NCBI GenBank assembly: GCA_946610635.1
Contig: CAMOCI010000012.1
Location: 1 to 10,496, forward strand
Direction: 5' to 3'
Length of the DNA: 10,496 bases
From: an uncultured Clostridia bacterium
GTDB taxonomy: Bacteria > Bacillota > Clostridia > Christensenellales > UBA1242
Numbering within the stretch: position 1 is the first letter of the stretch; every line of letters begins with the position of its first letter. This document shows, piece by piece, positions 6,323 to 10,496 of this stretch. The notes under the pieces are model-generated. The model made no database searches and had not been told where the DNA came from. It saw nothing but the letters and a program-made list of their open reading frames with translations. The position numbers and the translations under genes were made by a program.

Positions 6323-8338
6323 ATGATGAATGATTTTAAACTTGAAAGTGAATATTTGTTAGACGTTGAAAACAACTTGCAACAAATTGTTGATAAAAAC
6401 AATTCACAAATTCAAATTTATGAAGAAGAATACAAAAAAGATTACATTGACTACGCTGATAAATCAACAGCTCCTGAAGTAAGGAAATTTTTGTCTGGAC
6501 ACTTGAAACAATTAGCTTCATCAATCGATTACCTAAACAATGAAAATTATAGATATGGTAAAGTTAAATATTCACCATATTTTGCAAAGATAAATTTAAC
6601 AGAAGACAATGAGAATTTATGTTATTATATTGGGACAAAAAACATATCAAGTCATGAAAAACTTTCTGTTATTGATTGGCGCACACCAGTTTGCTCTTTA
6701 TTTTATAATTCAAATTTAGGAAAGACTTCATATATTGCCCCACAAGGCGAAATTAATGTAGACCTGAAAAGCAAAAGACAATTTAAAATTGAAAATGCAA
6801 AACTATTGAACTATTATGACATAGATGAAAATTATTGTGATGATATGTTAAGAGAGTCCCTAAATCAATCATCAAGTCCTTATATGAAAAATATTGTATC
6901 AACTCTTCAAAGTGAACAAGACAAAATTATTCGTGAAGATGTTAATACATCAGTAGTCGTTAATGGAATTGCTGGAAGTGGAAAGACTTCTATTGGTATG
7001 CATAGAATTGCATATCTTTTGTATAGAGATAGAGAAAATTTAACAAGTAAAAATGTACTTGTGATCTCTCCCAATAAATTATTTACTGAATACATAAGTC
7101 ATTTATTGCCAGAACTTGGAGAAGAAAACGTAACAACGAAAAATATTATAACAATATTTAACGAATGTTTACAGGGAATAGGATTTTCAAAAGAAAAAAA
7201 TGTTATGATTGAAAGCATTATATCGGGCAATGAAATAAGATATAACGAAAGCGCAAAAAAATACAAGTATGATTTCCTTGAAAGTTTAGATGAATTTTTA
7301 CAAAACTATAATTCACAAGAAAAAATACAACAAGATATGAAAGTGTCAGGTAAGTTATTGCCTGCTGAAATAATAAAAAAATATTACTTTAAGCCAAATC
7401 AAAATGATATAAAGAAGTCAATTGATATTACTGCTGACAGAATTATCAGCGAATATTTCTATCGCAACACAAATAGTTCACAAAGAAAAATTAAAGAACA
7501 AATTTTATCATATTTTTATAAAAAAGTATTTAGTGATGATATTGTAAAGATTTATCAGCAATTTTTATTAAAAAATGGATATTCATCTAATATTTTTGAT
7601 GTCAACTATATAAATTTTGAAGATATGCCAGCACTTGTATATATAAAATCAAAAATTTTAGGTATTGAGAAAAACAATTTTATTAAACAAGTTTTTGTAG
7701 ATGAAATGCAAGATTATGATGCGATATCAATTGCTTTAATGAAAGAAATATTTCCAGTAGCCAATTTCACTATGGTTGGTGATTACGAGCAAAATTTGCT
7801 TTTTGCTGATAATAATTCAAAAGCAATAAGTAAAGTGTTTGAAAATGCAAAATTTTTTGATTTAACAACTAATTATCGTTCAACTTCAAACATTTCAAAA
7901 TTAGCTTGTAAAATAGTAAACAAAACATACAAAAGCCATTTTATTCGAGAAGGTGAAGAACCTAATATTGAATATACAAAAGATTTTGCTGACAATGTTG
8001 ATAATATTAAAAACAAGATATCCGAATTAAAAACGAAATATGAAAGAATTGCTATTGTTTGTAAGTCAAACGATGAAGTTTCTAAGTACGAAAAGTATTT
8101 ACCAGAGTGCTATACATTAACAGAAAATAAAATAAACATAGAAATTGATAAACCGATATTAACCAGCGTCTTTTATGCAAAAGGTTTAGAATTTGATGCT
8201 GTAATACTACCAAATGTTTCAAATGAAATATATAACGGAGATATCGATAAAAACATTTTGTATGTTGCTACAACCAGGGCTATGCAAAAACTTGATGTGT
8301 TATATATAAAAGAAAAATCGGAAATTATAGATTTCTAA
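6323..8338 (+). CDS. helD: HelD-like UvrD-family (superfamily 1) helicase
   Basis: 671 residues from ATG 6323 (GGGAG at 6313-6317 also fits ATG 6326; the in-frame TTG at 6311 precedes the ribosome site and is rejected). Family knowledge: HelD proteins bind RNA polymerase and use ATP to free it from DNA; actinobacterial relatives can confer rifampicin tolerance. Seen here: an N-terminal helical region (about 1-75) of the type that enters the RNAP secondary channel, then the HelD-type block SPYFAKI...VIDWRTPVCSLFY (about 84-128). Helicase motifs follow in order: GIAGSGKTS Walker A (215-223), VDEMQ Walker B (459-463), GDYEQN (486-491), NYRST, YAKGLEFDAVILPN and VATTRA with the arginine finger (648-653). 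All are intact. It is about 100 residues shorter than B. subtilis HelD. It is the main cargo of unit B with its own promoter; no clear terminator lies immediately after it. Confidence 0.9.
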   Translation: MMNDFKLESEYLLDVENNLQQIVDKNNSQIQIYEEEYKKDYIDYADKSTAPEVRKFLSGHLKQLASSIDYLNNENYRYGKVKYSPYFAKINLTEDNENLCYYIGTKNISSHEKLSVIDWRTPVCSLFYNSNLGKTSYIAPQGEINVDLKSKRQFKIENAKLLNYYDIDENYCDDMLRESLNQSSSPYMKNIVSTLQSEQDKIIREDVNTSVVVNGIAGSGKTSIGMHRIAYLLYRDRENLTSKNVLVISPNKLFTEYISHLLPELGEENVTTKNIITIFNECLQGIGFSKEKNVMIESIISGNEIRYNESAKKYKYDFLESLDEFLQNYNSQEKIQQDMKVSGKLLPAEIIKKYYFKPNQNDIKKSIDITADRIISEYFYRNTNSSQRKIKEQILSYFYKKVFSDDIVKIYQQFLLKNGYSSNIFDVNYINFEDMPALVYIKSKILGIEKNNFIKQVFVDEMQDYDAISIALMKEIFPVANFTMVGDYEQNLLFADNNSKAISKVFENAKFFDLTTNYRSTSNISKLACKIVNKTYKSHFIREGEEPNIEYTKDFADNVDNIKNKISELKTKYERIAIVCKSNDEVSKYEKYLPECYTLTENKINIEIDKPILTSVFYAKGLEFDAVILPNVSNEIYNGDIDKNILYVATTRAMQKLDVLYIKEKSEIIDF

Positions 8339-8364
8339 ATATTTTACAAAAAATTTATGAGATT

Positions 8365-8454
8365 ATGATAAGATTTAATGATAAATACTTTGAATATTTA
8401 AGGCAACTAGAAGAACGCAGACGAAAGCAAAAAGATAACGAAATTGAAATGTAA
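8365..8454 (+). CDS. doubtful 29-codon charged ORF
   Basis: M-I-R-F-N-D-K-Y-F-E-Y-L followed by an Arg/Lys-rich helix ending in KDNEIEM. It lies between helD and the acetyltransferase gene, in the frame one base back from helD. It has no good ribosome site (only TGAGA upstream). The frame stays open back into the end of helD (to about 8296). Its basic tail (K-Q-K-D-N-E-x-E) recalls the tail of the 152-codon gene of unit A (K-D-N-E-K-E-I-E-K), so it could be the remnant of a lost cassette gene. It may equally be chance. Confidence 0.3.
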   Translation: MIRFNDKYFEYLRQLEERRRKQKDNEIEM

Positions 8455-8461
8455 ATAATCT

Positions 8462-8489
8462 ATGACTTTTTTTAAAATTATGATATAAT
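8462..8489 (+). promoter_or_regulatory. promoter for a leaderless acetyltransferase mRNA
   Basis: ATGACT (8462-8467, 4/6 to TTGACA), 16-bp spacer, perfect TATAAT (8484-8489) preceded by TGA (8481-8483), an extended -10. Six bases separate the -10 from the ATG at 8496, so transcription should begin at or next to the start codon. Confidence 0.75.
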
Positions 8490-8495
8490 ATAATT

Positions 8496-8996
8496 ATGGA
8501 AGAATTAAAGTTAGTAGAATTAAATGTGAGCATGGGAAAATTAGAATACGATATGTTTCAAGAAATACCTGCCAAAGAAAATGGTTCAACAAACTTATGT
8601 AGTGGAATTCCTTATGAAAATTTCACTGCATACTTAGAGAACCAATTAGCAAGGAAATATAATCCAATATCTGATTTTGATACTCCTACAATTATATACA
8701 TTGCATACTTAAAAGAATTACCAATCGGTTATATTGGAATAAGGACAGAAATAAATGATAATTGGAAAAAATGGTCTGGAAATATTTTTTACACTATTAG
8801 ACCTAGCAAACGAAATAAAGGTTATTGCACACAAATATTGGGAATGGCGATACAAAAATGTTATGAGTTAGGAATAGACCCAATTTATATTCAAGCTAAT
8901 CAAAATAATATTTATTCACAAAAGGTAATTGAAAAGAATGGTGGTAAATTATATTTAAAAAATGAGACATTTTATTATATTATAAAAAAAGACTGA
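8496..8996 (+). CDS. GNAT-family N-acetyltransferase
   Basis: 166 residues, a single GNAT domain that would transfer acetyl from acetyl-CoA to an amine; the substrate is unknown. The N-terminus (ELKLVELN...YDMFQEIPAKENG) matches the family's first strand and helix, which supports the start at 8496 despite the lack of a ribosome site. Motif A is RPSKRNKGYCTQIL (102-115). The CoA pyrophosphate loop R-x-x-G-x-G/A reads R106-NK-G109-Y-C111, so the last small residue is Cys. Motif B is IYIQANQNNIYSQKVIEKNGG (130-150), with the usual Asn and Ser positions. Some relatives acetylate antibiotics, toxins or ribosomal proteins; nothing here decides between them. The stop codon lies inside the terminator stem. 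Cargo of unit B. Confidence 0.9.
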   Translation: MEELKLVELNVSMGKLEYDMFQEIPAKENGSTNLCSGIPYENFTAYLENQLARKYNPISDFDTPTIIYIAYLKELPIGYIGIRTEINDNWKKWSGNIFYTIRPSKRNKGYCTQILGMAIQKCYELGIDPIYIQANQNNIYSQKVIEKNGGKLYLKNETFYYIIKKD

Positions 8997-9023
8997 GAAT
9001 AGAAGAAATCTCAGTCTTTTTTT
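8984..9023 (+). terminator. strong terminator overlapping the end of the acetyltransferase gene
   Basis: A perfect 15-bp stem: AAAAAAAGACTGAGA (8984-8998) with TCTCAGTCTTTTTTT (9009-9023) around a 10-nt loop. The last codons and the TGA stop (8994-8996) form the left arm. Confidence 0.95.
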
Positions 9024-9113
9024 GTTTATTGAGTTAAAAAAATACTAATTTTTTTTCAATTTTATTAGACAATTTGGCATTTTTTATTAGACAGTTAATT
9101 ATAAAAATATAAT

Positions 9114-9136
9114 AAAAAAACCTAGTAAATACTAGG
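9114..9136 (-). terminator. minus-strand terminator after an Ala-like tRNA 3' end
   Basis: CCTAGTA (9121-9127) and TACTAGG (9130-9136) are perfect arms. On the minus strand they are followed by seven T (9120-9114). It lies 6 bp past the CCA at 9143-9145. Confidence 0.7.
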
Positions 9137-9142
9137 CATTTG

Positions 9143-9306
9143 TGGTGGAGCTGAGGGGTGCGACGCGTAAAGCAAAGTTGCCGGTGGCAAGTTTGTAGCC
9201 AGCGAATGAAATGAACGACAAGCGTGAGCAAATTTGTAATTTGCGAAGAGCCCTGAGAGTGAAGTGAAACGAAACGGTGGGAACCCTTGGGTTTGAGTCC
9301 ACGAAG
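9143..9306 (-). pseudogene. R3': Ala-like tRNA 3' end fused to part of the R1/R2 insert
   Basis: The minus strand ends ACCCCT-CAGCTCC-A-CCA, like the T-stem and acceptor of a tRNA-Ala. Upstream of it, instead of the rest of a tRNA, is the hairpin module seen in R1/R2. On the plus strand this reads AAAGCAAAGTTGCC-G-GTGGCAAGTTTG here (9169-9195) and has A for the central G in R1/R2. Beyond it come repetitive purine-rich words (GAATGAAATGAACGA, GTGAAGTGAAACGAAACG). Then comes GGGTTTGAGTCCACGAAG (9289-9306), an inverted degenerate copy of the tRNA-Lys T-arm and acceptor. It is not a functional tRNA: no D-arm or anticodon arm is present. The Ala assignment rests on about 18 bases and is tentative. 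Confidence 0.55.
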
Positions 9307-9310
9307 AATA

Positions 9311-9335
9311 AAAAAAACTAGGAATAACCTAGTTT
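9311..9335 (-). terminator. minus-strand terminator after the R3 tRNA-Lys half
   Basis: On the minus strand AAACTAGG (9335-9328), loop TTATT, CCTAGTTT (9322-9315), then T-run to 9311. It immediately follows the CCA end and matches the R2 terminator apart from the loop. Confidence 0.8.
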
Positions 9336-9336
9336 G

Positions 9337-9383
9337 TGGTGGACCTTCGGGGACTCGAACCCCGGACCCACTGATTAAGAGGT
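9337..9383 (-). pseudogene. R3: tRNA-Lys(CUU) 3' half, attachment core
   Basis: A clean 3' half, read on the minus strand: anticodon loop CTCTTAA (9381-9375, anticodon CUU), 3' anticodon stem TCAGT, variable loop GGGTC, T-stem/loop CGGGG-TTCGAGT-CCCCG (9364-9348), acceptor AAGGTCC, discriminator A and CCA (9339-9337). On the 5' side of the loop the sequence is not the expected stem (ACTGA) but the element arm, so the tRNA is cut at its anticodon loop. The 15-bp core CACTGATTAAGAGGT (plus strand 9369-9383) is shared exactly with R1 and R2. The missing 5' half is not in the window; an intact tRNA-Lys is expected farther right on the minus strand. Confidence 0.85.
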
Positions 9384-9537
9384 GTATTCAAAACTTGTTT
9401 TTTTTATGTTATTTTTGATTAAAAAAACTTAAAAATTCCCTTATTTTACTAGCCAAACAAGTGATATTTTGTGTTATTTGTTATTTTTTAATATTAACTA
9501 CTTTTATTTAAGACTTTATATGATTTCATTAGACAAT
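9384..9537 (+). repeat. conserved arm of a third integrated unit
   Basis: A more diverged relative of 4248-4400 and 6040-6194. Landmarks kept are AAACTTGTTTTTT, CCTTATTTTACTAG-CAAA, TTTTGTGTTATTTG, TTTTATTTAAGA-TTT and the terminal CATTAGACAATT (to 9538). No gene. The remaining 9538-9628 is AT-rich with nothing I can name. Confidence 0.65.
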
Positions 9538-9628
9538 TCAAATATTTACTATTTTAGAAATAATTCATTTACGTTTAATATGAGTTTTTACTATAGAATT
9601 GTACTTAATTAAATAATCTTGGATATTA

Positions 9629-10261
9629 TTATTTAATTTTTGCGATTAATATAGGCATTCTATCTTGCATTTTATCATCTTCTATAACACTAATGTCGTA
9701 CAAATTTGACATTTTACACTTATTAACAATATATTCTCTCCATTCTTTAGCACTATTACAGTTTACATCTTTATTATTTGGTTGTATTTCACAAGGACAA
9801 AAATATAAAATAAATGATTTATTGTATTTTATACAATTATCAACTATATTTTCAGTTATTTCACAAGGTCTAAATGCTACAATTAAATCATAGTATGAAA
9901 AATCAAACTCGTTTTTTAAGTTACATTTAATACAATTTGTTCCCTTGTAAGAATCAAATATAAACTCATTATTTAAACAATCTACTCTACAATCTTCATA
10001 CTCTTTTATTATACTTCCTAAGATAGGTATTTTCCCAGATGCACATTCTAAAATTCTTTTTTTATTTAATTTAAAAAACTTTTTTATAATTTGATAAAAA
10101 TTGTAATAAGCACTGTCTTCATTATTAATTAGATTTAAATGACAATATATTTGATCTACATCACATGTGTATCCATATTGTATTTTTTTTATTATTCGTT
10201 CATTTAAATATTCTAAATAAAAATCTTTATGTTTTAACATAAAATCAATAACTTCTTTCAT
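9629..10261 (-). CDS. methyltransferase-like protein, cysteine-rich
   Basis: 210 residues with a Rossmann-like pattern of class I SAM methyltransferases. The helical N-terminus runs to about 65. Then comes KKRILECASGKIPILGSII (67-85), equivalent to motif I although the usual G-x-G-x-G is reduced to ASGKIP. Acidic strands follow, then FSYYDLIVAFRPCEITENIVDNC (121-143) as motif IV/V, and KSFILYFCPCEI (148-159) as the next strand. About 13 cysteines are present, unusually many for a cytoplasmic protein. The weak motif I leaves open whether SAM is bound. No ribosome site precedes the ATG. TATACT on the minus strand (10279-10274) would start transcription a few bases before the ATG, so it may be leaderless. 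It is transcribed opposite to all other genes and probably belongs to the third integrated unit. Confidence 0.7.
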   Translation of the reverse strand: MKEVIDFMLKHKDFYLEYLNERIIKKIQYGYTCDVDQIYCHLNLINNEDSAYYNFYQIIKKFFKLNKKRILECASGKIPILGSIIKEYEDCRVDCLNNEFIFDSYKGTNCIKCNLKNEFDFSYYDLIVAFRPCEITENIVDNCIKYNKSFILYFCPCEIQPNNKDVNCNSAKEWREYIVNKCKMSNLYDISVIEDDKMQDRMPILIAKIK

Positions 10262-10302
10262 GTATTATATTTTAGTATAAAAAATCTATTTTTTCAAACA
10301 TA

Positions 10303-10331
10303 TTGACAATTATTTTTATATTTGATATACT
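10303..10331 (+). promoter_or_regulatory. near-consensus extended -10 promoter
   Basis: Perfect TTGACA (10303-10308), 17-bp spacer, TATACT (10326-10331) preceded by TGA (10323-10325). It is the best promoter in the window. A perfect dyad TAATTCA-TCG-TGAATTA (10339-10355) lies at the predicted 5' end of the transcript, as an operator or a stabilising 5' stem. Confidence 0.85.
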
Positions 10332-10379
10332 TCCCATGTAATTCATCGTGAATTATAAGCAATGTAGGAGGATATTTAC

Positions 10380-10445
10380 ATGAGCATAAAAGTTACAAAA
10401 TTAGCAGAAGTAAAATTTTCATGCCATGTTGACCAAAATTGCTAA
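10380..10445 (+). CDS. 21-codon ORF, leader peptide or small peptide candidate
   Basis: The peptide starts M-S-I-K-V-T-K-L-A-E and ends S-C-H-V-D-Q-N-C, with two cysteines seven residues apart. A consensus AGGAGG (10366-10371) lies 8 nt before the ATG, and a near-perfect promoter lies 50 bp upstream, so translation is likely. A terminator follows 10 bp after the stop. This layout fits a regulatory leader peptide, a small secreted or modified peptide, or a small RNA. I do not recognise the sequence. Whatever it might control lies past the window edge. Confidence 0.55.
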   Translation: MSIKVTKLAEVKFSCHVDQNC

Positions 10446-10455
10446 TATTTAAAAT

Positions 10456-10485
10456 GACCAAAACATAAGTTTTGGTCTATTTTTT
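10456..10485 (+). terminator. terminator or attenuator after the 21-codon ORF
   Basis: GACCAAAAC (10456-10464), loop ATAA, GTTTTGGTC (10469-10477), then TATTTTTT (10478-10485). A second GACCAAAA inside the ORF (10431-10438) could pair with the same right arm. Confidence 0.9.
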
Positions 10486-10496
10486 AAAAAAATTTT

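Noticed and set aside
9034..9231. 65-codon minus-strand frame over R3'
   Set aside because: It reads through the tRNA 3' end and its terminator; no ribosome site and no protein-like composition.
4042..9383. CRISPR array or integron attC sites
   Set aside because: The repeats are about 200 bp, irregularly spaced, with genes between them. I find no short regular repeat-spacer pattern and no GTTRRRY/RYYYAAC pair at the cores.

Overview
The window is AT-rich DNA (roughly a quarter G+C outside the repeats) with AGGAG-type ribosome sites, TTGACA/TATAAT promoters, many U-tract terminators and the standard code (TGG for Trp, TAA/TGA/TAG stops). This fits an uncultured low-GC Bacillota, probably a gut Clostridia or Bacilli relative. 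The species cannot be named from the sequence.

Left part (1-3930), apparently ordinary chromosome: the 3' end of an unidentified gene and a translationally coupled 75-codon gene, then argS (arginyl-tRNA synthetase) with its own promoter and terminator. Next comes a small secreted beta-helix-type protein whose promoter overlaps a perfect dyad.

Middle and right (about 4010-9540), the interesting part: three direct copies of a tRNA-derived attachment segment (R1 about 4042-4247, R2 about 5834-6039, R3 9337-9383) separate blocks of cargo. Read on the minus strand, each contains CTCTTAATCAGTG, the anticodon loop and 3' anticodon stem of tRNA-Lys(CUU), and ends in a tRNA acceptor end followed by a minus-strand terminator. 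R3 is a clean tRNA-Lys 3' half (anticodon loop to CCA). R1 and R2 are identical over 206 bp and carry about 160 bp of extra structured GC-rich DNA. Each copy is followed on the + side by a similar AT-rich arm of about 150 bp ending in TTAGACAAT or a close variant. This is the architecture of serial site-specific integration into the anticodon loop of one tRNA-Lys gene. Each unit is a 3' half, terminator, a few cargo genes, and a conserved right arm. No integrase is encoded in the window.

Cargo A (about 4248-5833) holds two unknown genes (152 and 169 codons). Cargo B (about 6040-9336) holds a HelD-like UvrD-family helicase, a 29-codon doubtful ORF, a GNAT acetyltransferase that appears leaderless, and a second tRNA 3' end (Ala-like) fused to part of the R1/R2 insert. 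The four clear cargo genes each have a promoter with a TGn extended -10 element, and three have an obvious terminator of their own. The layout therefore resembles independent cassettes more than an operon.

Right end (9540-10496): a minus-strand, methyltransferase-like protein. After it, on the + strand, a very strong promoter drives a 21-codon ORF with a consensus ribosome site, closed by a terminator. This is a leader peptide, small peptide or small RNA candidate whose downstream context is cut off.
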